From the NCBI GenBank assembly GCA_030640725.1, contig DAOWIV010000104.1, positions 1-6,023 on the forward strand: a stretch of DNA of 6,023 bases, written 5' to 3'. Below the pieces are notes generated by a model, which was given only the letters and a program-made list of their open reading frames with translations, was not told the DNA's origin and did not search any database. The position numbers were made by a program, and so were the translations under genes. Below, in pieces: positions 1-5,438 of the stretch (its first letter is position 1; the number at the start of each line of letters is the position of its first letter). This DNA is from Methanosarcinales archaeon (GTDB lineage Archaea; Halobacteriota; Methanosarcinia; Methanosarcinales; Methanogasteraceae).

Positions 1-179
1 ATTCTAACGGATTTTGTGGTTCTCACAAGATGTCGAAAGAAAGCAGTATCAGACGCGGTTCTGGAGATACGTGGTCATGGAGGATTGGTTGCGCAGCATC
101 TGTTCACCACCATTAAACCATTGGTAGCCGTTAGAAATGTTAGCCGCTGAGCCGACTTCAGCGCAATTGTTCGGGTTGT

Positions 180-300
180 TGTAATGGTCAGTTGGATGCA
201 CAACACCGCGAAAATGTGAAGACGGTGTTTATGCACTTCATGGCGGTCATGTTGTGTTGGCACCAGTCTCTGTGTGTCCATGGTCAGATTGACCATTACA
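180..300. repeat. Nested inverted repeats, possible structured RNA
   Basis: An 11-nt perfect inverted repeat, TGTAATGGTCA at 180-190 and TGACCATTACA at 290-300, could close a domain of about 120 nt. Inside it, AACACCG (202-208) pairs perfectly with CGGTGTT (223-229) around a 14-nt loop. A further TGCA/TGCA pairing (197-200 with 232-235) extends that stem past a small internal loop. The right arm of the long repeat also takes part in a local palindrome (280-296), so the two pairings exclude each other. This could be a structured transcript, an operator array or the remnant of a mobile element. The pairing is seen in the sequence; any function is inference. Confidence 0.4.
280..296. promoter_or_regulatory. 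ATGGTCA-GAT-TGACCAT palindrome
   Basis: Perfect 7-bp arms, ATGGTCA at 280-286 and TGACCAT at 290-296, are separated by 3 nt. A further direct copy of the half-site, ATGGTCA, lies within 183-189. The size and symmetry fit a dimeric DNA-binding protein site, or a small hairpin in RNA. It lies about 110 nt upstream of the DUF3793 gene and outside the TTAGG/CCTAA zone. No regulator can be assigned. Confidence 0.35.
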
Positions 301-324
301 AATTGTTCGGGTTTTCGCTCAAAA

Positions 325-361
325 CCTAATTTTTTTAGGGCAGTTCATTTGTACACCTAAC
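325..361 (+). promoter_or_regulatory. DtxR-like operator/promoter block, copy 1
   Basis: The block has CCTAA (325-329), five T residues, TTAGG (335-339), and then a further CCTAA (356-360). It is 29/37 identical to the block at 1003-1039 upstream of the next gene, with all half-sites at identical spacing. TTAGG/CCTAA half-sites match the known core of operators bound by DtxR/IdeR-family iron- or manganese-dependent repressors. The T-rich stretch between the first two half-sites could act as the TATA element. That would put the start of transcription near the second CCTAA, so a bound repressor would cover the promoter. The promoter geometry is inferred. Confidence 0.6.
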
Positions 362-372
362 TGGCATAGGTG
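354..372 (+). promoter_or_regulatory. CACCTA/TAGGTG inverted repeat
   Basis: CACCTA (354-359) and TAGGTG (367-372) form a 6-bp inverted repeat around 7 nt. It overlaps the CCTAA half-site of the preceding block, and ATAGG at 366-370 is a one-mismatch version of TTAGG placed five bases after CCTAA, the spacing used by the other operator pairs. It is probably an additional, weaker operator element. Confidence 0.45.
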
Positions 373-376
373 CCGT

Positions 377-390
377 TTAGGATTACCTAA
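377..390 (+). promoter_or_regulatory. TTAGG-ATTA-CCTAA palindromic operator
   Basis: A 14-bp palindrome TTAGGATTACCTAA has perfect 5-bp arms and a 4-bp centre. It corresponds to the half-site pair, with 4-bp centre, contained in the known 19-bp IdeR/DtxR consensus, and it also resembles the diphtheria tox operator. It ends 14 nt before the DUF3793 start codon and just ahead of the AAGGT ribosome-binding site at 393-397. A bound repressor would therefore sit in the leader, directly over the translation start region. Confidence 0.6.
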
Positions 391-404
391 TAAAGGTCGA
401 TAAC

Positions 405-1007
405 ATGCGCAGAATTAGCAACACAAGAGATCTGGTCTACAGAATCGTGAGGTGTATCGCGCCCACCATCGCGGGCGGGAAGCCAGCAACGGTGATGAAC
501 ATCTCCAATGACAACGGCGGGCTCCTTGATGTATGGGACCGTTCCAAGGCGGACATCTTCATAGGATCCGAAATCGATTACTATGAATTGAAAAGCACGG
601 ATAAAAACGTGATCGTCATATTCTTCAATCGCAGTCAGTTAAACAGATTGCTTGCGAGAATGCCGGTACAAAAATTCCTGTCTGACTGTGGATACGAAAC
701 TGATTCCACAGGTTCCATCGATTATGTGTTGAGCGTGCTCAGACAGAGATATGCCGCGGGGTGCCCGCATGAGATTGGAATATTTCTTGGAATTCCGCTG
801 AAGGACGTTAAAGGCTTTATGGGCTTGAATTCCCTCAAAAACACGAAACGCGGTATATGGCAGGTGTACGGGAACCCGAAAGCGTCAGAAAAGCGGATGA
901 ACGAATACCGCCACGCGAAAGATATGGTGGCTGGACGACTCTTCGCAGGAGAAAATCCGATTAACATCATCCGAGACAGCGAAATTAGGTTTTTTGAATT
1001 ATCCTAA
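405..1007 (+). CDS. DUF3793 family protein
   Basis: A 200-residue protein that I assign to the DUF3793 family (Pfam PF12672) from its signature. After a Rossmann-like start and a hydrophobic strand (VIVIFFN, residues 69-75) comes the family block PHEIGIFLGIPLKDVKGFM (121-139), followed by WQVYGNP (152-158) and a conserved helical tail. Length is typical of the family. The biochemical role is unknown; homologues are found mainly in anaerobic Firmicutes and some archaea, and from memory often near FeoA, flavodoxin or DUF2325 genes. The ATG at 405 is preceded by AAGGT at 393-397, seven nt away, and no earlier start is needed. The stop codon lies inside a CCTAA operator half-site that serves the next gene. 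TTAGG/CCTAA sites in its own promoter suggest iron control. The family call is firm, the function open. Confidence 0.85.
   Translation: MRRISNTRDLVYRIVRCIAPTIAGGKPATVMNISNDNGGLLDVWDRSKADIFIGSEIDYYELKSTDKNVIVIFFNRSQLNRLLARMPVQKFLSDCGYETDSTGSIDYVLSVLRQRYAAGCPHEIGIFLGIPLKDVKGFMGLNSLKNTKRGIWQVYGNPKASEKRMNEYRHAKDMVAGRLFAGENPINIIRDSEIRFFELS
985..1007 (+). promoter_or_regulatory. TTAGG...CCTAA half-site pair overlapping gene end
   Basis: TTAGG (985-989) and CCTAA (1003-1007) lie in the last codons of the DUF3793 gene. The second half-site contains that gene's TAA stop. It also begins the next operator block, so coding sequence and regulatory DNA are used together here. The 13-bp gap differs from the other pairs, so the first half-site may be a chance occurrence. 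Confidence 0.35.
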
Positions 1008-1039
1008 CTTTATTAGGGAAGATTACTTGCATACCTAAC
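1003..1039 (+). promoter_or_regulatory. DtxR-like operator/promoter block, copy 2
   Basis: CCTAA (1003-1007), CTTTA, TTAGG (1013-1017) and a further CCTAA (1034-1038) repeat the arrangement at 325-361, with the same 5-bp and 31-bp spacings. CTTTATTA between the first half-sites is a plausible archaeal TATA box, placing initiation near the second CCTAA and giving a leader of about 60 nt. This indicates that the FeoA gene has its own promoter under the same regulator as DUF3793, rather than relying only on read-through. Confidence 0.6.
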
Positions 1040-1084
1040 AATGTACCATACAGCCGTACCAGTAATGGCAACAAATCAGAAAAT

Positions 1085-1091
1085 AGGTGAT
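1085..1091 (+). promoter_or_regulatory. Ribosome binding site AGGTGAT
   Basis: AGGTGAT is a seven-base match to the complement of the archaeal 16S rRNA 3' end. It lies five nt before the ATG at 1097 and fixes that codon as the start of the FeoA-repeat gene. It is the strongest Shine-Dalgarno match in the window. Confidence 0.6.
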
Positions 1092-1096
1092 GTAAG

Positions 1097-1810
1097 ATGA
1101 AATCATTGAACAACGTGGAACCTGAAACCACGGTGATCGTCAAGGAGGTCACGGGTGGTCTTGATACCAAACAGCACCTCGAGGAACTCGGCGTAAGAGA
1201 AGGAGTCGAACTCACCGTGGTGGCAACCGAGCCTGTGCACGTGCATAGTGGACCGATTTCCATATCAATGGAGGATCAGGAACTGATCATAGCTCGTGGA
1301 TGGGCTGATAAGATCTATGTAGAGGCGGATGGGGATGTTCTTCCGTTGCTGAGGTTGGAGGCGGGCGACAAAGGAACCATTCGATCAATCGAAGGCGGAA
1401 AGGATTTTGTGGATTTTCTCTCCGGGCTTGGTGTTGTAGAAGGAGTCGAACTGACATTCCTGCGCCACGTTCCGGACCGTACCATAGTGTTTGCGGCAGG
1501 GGACGGACGCACCGAGATACGAATGGGCGAAGGTCAGGCATCAAAGCTGATTGTGGCGGCAGATGGGAGGTCTGTGCAGGCAAACTACCTCAAAGATGGT
1601 GAAACGGCTACTGTGGAGCGGATCATCGGTGGAACCCATCTCGTAGATAAATTTGATCAAATCGGGCTTAAACCGGGCGCTGAGCTAACCTTGCTCAGGA
1701 GAGAGGCGCTGGCACCGAGTCCCACGAGAGGCACTTATGTGCTTGCAAGGGTGGGTGACCAGTTGATCACCATCGGCCACGGTCTGGCTGAAAAATTGCG
1801 GGTTGAGTAG
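1097..1810 (+). CDS. Triple FeoA-domain protein
   Basis: A 237-residue protein built from three tandem FeoA-like SH3-fold domains, roughly residues 1-77, 82-156 and 160-237. Each carries the family pattern of a Gly-Gly turn (20-21, 100-101, 178-179), a following helix, and the GxxxGxEL strand: GVREGVEL (32-39), GVVEGVEL (112-119), GLKPGAEL (190-197). Each also ends in a strand such as ADKIYVEA or AEKLRVE. Free-standing FeoA is about 75 residues and helps the FeoB ferrous-iron transporter; similar domains form the C-terminus of DtxR-type repressors. There is no FeoB and no DNA-binding domain here, so a scaffold or metal/partner-binding role is possible but unproven. Repeats 1 and 2 share an identical 15-nt stretch (1198-1212 and 1438-1452) exactly 240 nt apart, pointing to internal duplication. 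It probably has its own iron-type promoter. Domain calls are firm, function inferred. Confidence 0.85.
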   Translation: MKSLNNVEPETTVIVKEVTGGLDTKQHLEELGVREGVELTVVATEPVHVHSGPISISMEDQELIIARGWADKIYVEADGDVLPLLRLEAGDKGTIRSIEGGKDFVDFLSGLGVVEGVELTFLRHVPDRTIVFAAGDGRTEIRMGEGQASKLIVAADGRSVQANYLKDGETATVERIIGGTHLVDKFDQIGLKPGAELTLLRREALAPSPTRGTYVLARVGDQLITIGHGLAEKLRVE

Positions 1811-1822
1811 TCAGAAGCTGAA

Positions 1823-1843
1823 GTCCGGGCAGTTGGTCCGGGC
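1823..1843 (+). repeat. GTCCGGGC direct repeat in intergenic spacer
   Basis: GTCCGGGC occurs at 1823-1830 and 1836-1843, a 13-bp period, in the 53-nt gap between the FeoA-repeat and DUF2325 genes. The copies are direct, so they do not form a simple hairpin. No TTAGG/CCTAA site and no obvious TATA box were found in this gap, so the DUF2325 gene is probably transcribed from upstream. Confidence 0.35.
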
Positions 1844-1863
1844 TTGTCAGTGGGGGCAAAATC

Positions 1864-3063
1864 ATGTTAGAAAGAAAGATATGGGAATTCAAGAATCAGA
1901 CGATATGTACGATTATAGGTCTGGCGTTCGATGAAAAGGAACTGGTCAACGTTTTCAAGAAATTGAAGCTGGACCAGAGTCGAAACGCGCCTTATGAGAT
2001 GCACGGCGACCTTGTTCAACTGTGTAGCACCCGGAACAAAGCATCCGGACAACTGGATAAAATGCTGAAGGAGCGGTTCGGACGATACGAACGCGACTTC
2101 AAGCGCATTCCAAGAAATGAGATATATAAATATATCGAGAATGGAAATGGGACTGTGAACGGGGGCGTAAACGGAAATGGCATGAACATACCCCTCTCCG
2201 CGCTTATCTGGTTTGCCGTGCGAAATCAGCACGAAGATATCGATGAGATCGAGGCACGGGTCTTTGCCACAACGCACATCTTCGAGCACCGAGCCTCGCG
2301 GTTCTATGATACACTACAACGTTTAACTGCGGATGGCAGACCCGAGGATATTCTTAAGAACCTGAGTAATGCTCTTGAATCGAGCGAAAAACTCCAGACA
2401 AAGTGTGACCGGTTGGAGCGCAAAAGAGAGCAGTTAAAATCAGAGATTGAATCAATCCGAGAGGATAAATCAAGAATCAATGCCGCACTTGAGGAGCAGA
2501 AGCAATTGAACAGACAATTGACCAGTGACTTTGAGAAGCTGGGCGGTGCGGACACACTCGACCGGATCAAAGATATGAAGAAGGAGATCGATCTATTGAC
2601 CAGTGAGGTGATGTGCCTGACCGGTCAACTGCTGCAAAAGGACCAGATGGATTGCGCGATACCGGATGGCGGATCACCAGCAATCACCAGCATCACGCAA
2701 GACCCTGAAGTAGATGCATGGGATAACGTGGTCGATGTCGATTTAAACGGTACGAGAGTGACTTATGTGGGTGGCGTAGAATCGCTCATGCCGCACTACA
2801 AGGATGCGGTCGAATCCGTCGGCGGCACGTTCTGTTACCACTGCGGGCGGTGCATACAGGGTAGAAAGGAGATAGAAGGCATCGTGGAGAAGACCGATAT
2901 AATATTCTGTCCCGTTGACATAAACAGCCACAACGCATGTAGATATGTCAAAAAAGCCTGCAAAATGCGAGATAAACCATGTTATTTCCTTCGCAGCGCA
3001 AGTTTGAGCATGTTCATCAAAGGGCTTGAGAAACACGCCGAAGAAAATGGGGCAACCGCGTAA
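1864..3063 (+). CDS. Coiled-coil protein with C-terminal DUF2325 domain
   Basis: A 399-residue protein in three parts. Residues 12-152 form an alpha-helical N-domain with HGDLVQLCSTRN (47-58) and an FAVRN...IEARVF...FEHRASRFYD block (117-149), resembling the N-terminal part of bacterial DUF2325 proteins. Residues about 165-258 are a charged, heptad-like coiled coil. Residues 298-389 are the DUF2325 domain (PF10087): TYVGGVESLMPHY, then GGTFCYHCGRC, CPVDINSHNAC and KPCYFLRSASLS. Seven cysteines sit in this domain (324, 327, 330, 349, 359, 366, 373). The CxxCxxC spacing looks suited to metal or Fe-S binding, although many family members lack it. An Asn/Gly-rich linker (92-108) coded by near-repeats of AATGGAAATGG looks like a local expansion. 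Function is unknown; the coiled coil suggests a dimer or oligomer. The ribosome-binding site is weak (only GTGGGGGC upstream). Its position after FeoA suggests an iron-linked role. Confidence 0.8.
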   Translation: MLERKIWEFKNQTICTIIGLAFDEKELVNVFKKLKLDQSRNAPYEMHGDLVQLCSTRNKASGQLDKMLKERFGRYERDFKRIPRNEIYKYIENGNGTVNGGVNGNGMNIPLSALIWFAVRNQHEDIDEIEARVFATTHIFEHRASRFYDTLQRLTADGRPEDILKNLSNALESSEKLQTKCDRLERKREQLKSEIESIREDKSRINAALEEQKQLNRQLTSDFEKLGGADTLDRIKDMKKEIDLLTSEVMCLTGQLLQKDQMDCAIPDGGSPAITSITQDPEVDAWDNVVDVDLNGTRVTYVGGVESLMPHYKDAVESVGGTFCYHCGRCIQGRKEIEGIVEKTDIIFCPVDINSHNACRYVKKACKMRDKPCYFLRSASLSMFIKGLEKHAEENGATA

Positions 3064-3105
3064 GCGAGAAAACACAGGTCACCAGGGATCAGGAAGTGTC
3101 TGATT

Positions 3106-3139
3106 ACCCGAATTCGTGGCTTCGCAGGGGAATCCGGGT
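3106..3139 (+). repeat. Imperfect stem-loop between DUF2325 and methyltransferase genes
   Basis: ACCCGAATTC (3106-3115) pairs with GAATCCGGGT (3130-3139) over 9 of 10 positions, around a 14-nt loop. No T-run follows, so a classical hairpin terminator is unlikely. It lies just upstream of the TATA-like box at 3155-3162 and could be a regulator binding site or a 3'-end structure of the upstream mRNA. Confidence 0.4.
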
Positions 3140-3154
3140 TGTGCCCCACAAGCG

Positions 3155-3162
3155 ATATAATA
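3155..3162 (+). promoter_or_regulatory. TATA-like box for a leaderless transcript
   Basis: ATATAATA is centred about 26 nt before the ATG at 3184, the usual distance from an archaeal TATA box to the transcription start. Transcription would thus begin at or next to the start codon, giving a leaderless mRNA. This agrees with the lack of a Shine-Dalgarno sequence before 3184 and argues against the in-frame TTG at 3139, which lies upstream of the box. Confidence 0.5.
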
Positions 3163-3183
3163 CATACGGTCGTCATCATCACC

Positions 3184-4143
3184 ATGCGACTCCATGATCT
3201 ACTGCGGATCGACGAAAACGAGATCGTGCACATCCCAGAACCCGGTTTCAGCGACCAGGGGATGTGCGAACAATCAGCGCGATACCGTTATGAGATTGTT
3301 CGATCAGGAATCACGTTTGACGACGTGATACGGGTCGAAACTGATGCTGGCTTGCCCGGACTTGCTATTTCCATGCATTCGGAAGGGCAGGACTTCTGGC
3401 TGGTCTTCGCCGACATTATACACAGGGATCCTGATTTCGCAGATCGTGCCACCATGTTGTGCAAACAGTCAAACAACGTTCGCATCGTCGAAACAACTTC
3501 CTCGCTGTTCATGGATGCGATCATCGAGTATTATTCGCTCATGCTTGTGAACCGGATGCTCTGTGGGAAATGCATGCACGGAAAGAAGAGTTTCGGATCG
3601 ATATTTTCGAAATCACGAGCAGACCGACTCGAAGCACTCCTGAAAACGATCGAACAGTCGGACGACATCGATTTTGCAGGCATGGACGTACTTGAGATCT
3701 GCTGTGGTAACGGAATGGCGACGATTGCACTCAGGCAGTTAGGGTGCGATCCGGTGTGTCTTGATTCTGACAAATGTGCCGTATGCGAGGGGCTTGAGCA
3801 TGGCGTGCTCCTTCCGCACCGCTCGATGGTGCTGGACGCCACACAGATCTCGCCTTTCTTTGAGGCAGGATCTTTTGATTGCGTTGCCGGATTCATGCTC
3901 GGTGCGATCTATCCGTTCAACAAGGATGTCTGGAAGCGCATCATGGCTGAGTCAATTGTGCCATTGCGCGAAGGCGGACTTCTTGTGTTCACAGTCCATA
4001 AAAATGAAGAAATCGTCATTTTGAAGGAAGTTATGGACGAACTCGGGATGATCGGGCGGGTTATCGACAATCGGGATGACGCAGGGATGTATGACCAGTG
4101 GGTGTATGTAGGGCAGAAACACCGAATCCAAAACTTAATGTAG
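3184..4143 (+). CDS. Class I SAM-dependent methyltransferase, Cys-rich
   Basis: A 319-residue protein when started at the ATG at 3184; the frame runs back to a TTG at 3139, adding 15 residues, but the promoter position favours the ATG. An N-terminal region of about 160 residues of unknown fold precedes a Rossmann methyltransferase domain. That domain has motif I VLEICCGNGMAT (169-180), the acidic post-I strand VCLDSD (191-196), a DAT turn (218-220), the SFDCVAGFML strand (230-239) and LREGGLLVFT (261-270). The substrate cannot be predicted. Eleven cysteines occur, including CGKC (127-130) and CAVC (198-201), which might bind metal. A conserved-looking basic segment GKKSFGSIFSKSRADR (133-148) leads into the catalytic domain. 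It is the first gene of a probable operon with npdG and the lipid synthase. The methyltransferase call is firm; its role is unknown. Confidence 0.8.
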   Translation: MRLHDLLRIDENEIVHIPEPGFSDQGMCEQSARYRYEIVRSGITFDDVIRVETDAGLPGLAISMHSEGQDFWLVFADIIHRDPDFADRATMLCKQSNNVRIVETTSSLFMDAIIEYYSLMLVNRMLCGKCMHGKKSFGSIFSKSRADRLEALLKTIEQSDDIDFAGMDVLEICCGNGMATIALRQLGCDPVCLDSDKCAVCEGLEHGVLLPHRSMVLDATQISPFFEAGSFDCVAGFMLGAIYPFNKDVWKRIMAESIVPLREGGLLVFTVHKNEEIVILKEVMDELGMIGRVIDNRDDAGMYDQWVYVGQKHRIQNLM

Positions 4144-4158
4144 GGCGGCTGTACCATC

Positions 4159-4165
4159 TTTTTTT
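4159..4165 (+). terminator. T7 tract immediately before npdG
   Basis: Seven T residues fill the end of the 22-nt gap and touch the npdG ATG. Runs of T on the non-template strand are the main signal for intrinsic termination in archaea, so this could end part of the methyltransferase transcripts. It may equally be just the AT-rich start context of npdG, which has no Shine-Dalgarno match. No hairpin precedes it. Confidence 0.25.
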
Positions 4166-4819
4166 ATGAAGATAGCAGTTCTTGGTGGAACCGGCGATCT
4201 CGGAGAGGGTTTTGCGCTGCACTGGGCTGAAAAGCACCACATCCGCATCGGTTCACGCAACAGCGGGAAGGCGGAGGCAGCAGCCGAGCGGTTCAATGAA
4301 ACGCTTGCAATTTTCGAACGCAGAGGGGACATTTCGGGGTTTGACAACAGAACCGCAGCCGAAGATGCTGACATAATCATACTCGCCATACCTTATGAGC
4401 ACATATCAGGAGTGATCGATGTCGTGCGCCCGGTATTAAGCGACCAGATCATCGTGTCGCCGGTCGTCCCGATGTCACGGGGCGAATACTTTGAGTACGA
4501 TGCTCCGGCACGGGGGAGTGCGGCGCAGGAGATCCAGGCGATGCTGCCAGAGGGCATGAACGTGGTCGCCGCATTCCACACCGTTGCATCCCGCAAACTG
4601 TGCAGCCTCGATTCGGCATTCAAGTGCGATGTGATGATCTGCGGTGACGACCGCCGTTCAAAGGATGCCATTATCGATCTCACCGACGAGATCGTATGTC
4701 TGCGCCCGCTGGATGTCGGACCGCTCGCACTGGCATCGACGATCGAGTCGCTCACGCCGCTACTGCTCAATATCGCTGTGTTGAACCATATAAAGGATCC
4801 GAGTATCAAGGTTCTGTGA
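4166..4819 (+). CDS. npdG: NADPH:F420 oxidoreductase
   Basis: F420-dependent NADP reductase (Fno/NpdG), 217 residues, close to the usual length of about 210-230. It moves hydride between reduced coenzyme F420 and NADP+, giving NADPH for biosynthesis in F420-using archaea, in the cytoplasm. Visible features are the Rossmann dinucleotide motif GGTGDLGEG (7-15), the GSR segment (29-31) expected to hold the NADP 2'-phosphate, SPVVPMSRG (98-106) and HTVASRKLCSLD (138-149) near the F420/active site, CGDD (159-162), and the hallmark C-terminus LRPLDVGPL...ESLTPLLLNI (179-203). These agree closely with my memory of the Archaeoglobus fulgidus enzyme. It follows the methyltransferase gene by 22 nt and precedes the lipid gene by 4 nt. 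No Shine-Dalgarno is seen; a T-run abuts the start. Confidence 0.93.
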   Translation: MKIAVLGGTGDLGEGFALHWAEKHHIRIGSRNSGKAEAAAERFNETLAIFERRGDISGFDNRTAAEDADIIILAIPYEHISGVIDVVRPVLSDQIIVSPVVPMSRGEYFEYDAPARGSAAQEIQAMLPEGMNVVAAFHTVASRKLCSLDSAFKCDVMICGDDRRSKDAIIDLTDEIVCLRPLDVGPLALASTIESLTPLLLNIAVLNHIKDPSIKVL

Positions 4820-4823
4820 GTCG

Positions 4824-5438
4824 ATGTCGCTTGATTCCCTGCGTCCTTATGCGGAAAAGATCTTAAAACCGCTTGCTGACACCCTGTCACGGGCTGGCGT
4901 AACACCGGATGCCACGTCGGTCCTCTCACTGATCTTTGCAGCGGGCGCGGGAGTGCTGTATGCGATATCATGCGGCGACAGGACGCTTGCGCTTGCAGCT
5001 GGCGTGCTGGTGCTGCTCAACGGGATTGCGGATGCCATGGACGGGGAGATCGCAAGAATCGCGGGCACAGCCGGCATACGCGGCGATTTTCTCGATCATG
5101 TGATCGACCGGTACGCTGATGTTTTTATTATTTGTGGAATATTCTTTGGTGAATATATCGACTGGAGGATCGGGGTTGCTGCGATCGTTGGCACGCTTCT
5201 GACCAGTTATCTTGGGACTCAGGCGCAGGCAGTTGGTCTTGGCAGGCACTACGGAGGAATTCTTGGCAGGGCTGACCGTCTGGTGCTTATAATGCTTGCA
5301 AGCCTCCTGTATTTCCTGTATCCGTACGAAATCTATGGCACCTCGTCTCTCGGGTGGTCTATCGTGCTGATAGCCGTGGCAAGCAATCTCACGACGTTGC
5401 AGCGATTTGTGTATATATGGAAGGAACTGGGAGAATAA
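4824..5438 (+). CDS. Archaetidylinositol-phosphate synthase (CDP-alcohol phosphatidyltransferase)
   Basis: A 204-residue integral membrane enzyme of the CDP-alcohol phosphatidyltransferase family. The full catalytic signature is present: D70-x2-D73-G74-x2-A77-R78-x8-G87-x3-D91-x3-D95, with the aspartates binding the divalent metals and CDP. About six hydrophobic segments are visible (near residues 30-50, 54-70, 98-110, 115-133, 152-168, 174-190). By family knowledge, archaeal members of this size next to npdG join CDP-archaeol to L-myo-inositol 1-phosphate, giving archaetidylinositol phosphate, the precursor of inositol headgroup lipids. Archaetidylglycerol or archaetidylserine synthase activity cannot be excluded from the sequence alone. 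The ATG follows the npdG stop by only 4 nt, so translation is probably coupled. The gene is GC-rich (about two-thirds GC in parts), unlike the DNA downstream. Confidence 0.87.
   Translation: MSLDSLRPYAEKILKPLADTLSRAGVTPDATSVLSLIFAAGAGVLYAISCGDRTLALAAGVLVLLNGIADAMDGEIARIAGTAGIRGDFLDHVIDRYADVFIICGIFFGEYIDWRIGVAAIVGTLLTSYLGTQAQAVGLGRHYGGILGRADRLVLIMLASLLYFLYPYEIYGTSSLGWSIVLIAVASNLTTLQRFVYIWKELGE

Larger units (their letters stand above)
165..313 (+). repeat. Direct repeat AATTGTTCGGGTT, two copies
   Basis: The 13-mer AATTGTTCGGGTT occurs at 165-177 and again, identically, at 301-313, 136 nt apart. The copies bracket the 180-300 inverted-repeat domain on both sides. The layout (direct repeats outside, inverted repeats inside) resembles a target-site duplication around a small insertion. 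However, 13 bp is long for a duplication and no transposase is visible. Duplicated regulatory DNA is equally possible. Confidence 0.4.
1..324. other. Region without a convincing gene
   Basis: I find no supportable gene here. Frame 1 on the + strand is open from the window edge to a TGA at 148-150 (49 codons). It could be the 3' end of an upstream gene, but the peptide resembles no family I know. A 73-codon minus-strand frame at 75-296 has a Thr/His/Arg-rich, low-complexity composition and no recognisable motif, and I regard it as chance. The second half of the region is rich in inverted and direct repeats, listed separately. No tRNA-like T-loop (GGTTCGAATCC type) was seen. Confidence 0.55.

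Noticed and set aside
75..296. 73-codon minus-strand frame left of the DUF3793 gene
   Set aside because: Thr/His/Arg-rich composition with no motif, no ribosome-binding site that stands out, and it overlaps a repeat-rich region.
1867..2289. 140-codon minus-strand frame inside the DUF2325 gene
   Set aside because: It is the antisense of the well-supported N-domain and coiled-coil start, with no recognisable domain of its own.
4393..4971. 192-codon minus-strand frame across npdG and the lipid synthase gene
   Set aside because: It is antisense to two confidently identified genes; long antisense frames are expected in GC-rich coding DNA and the peptide is low-complexity Ser/Thr/Arg.
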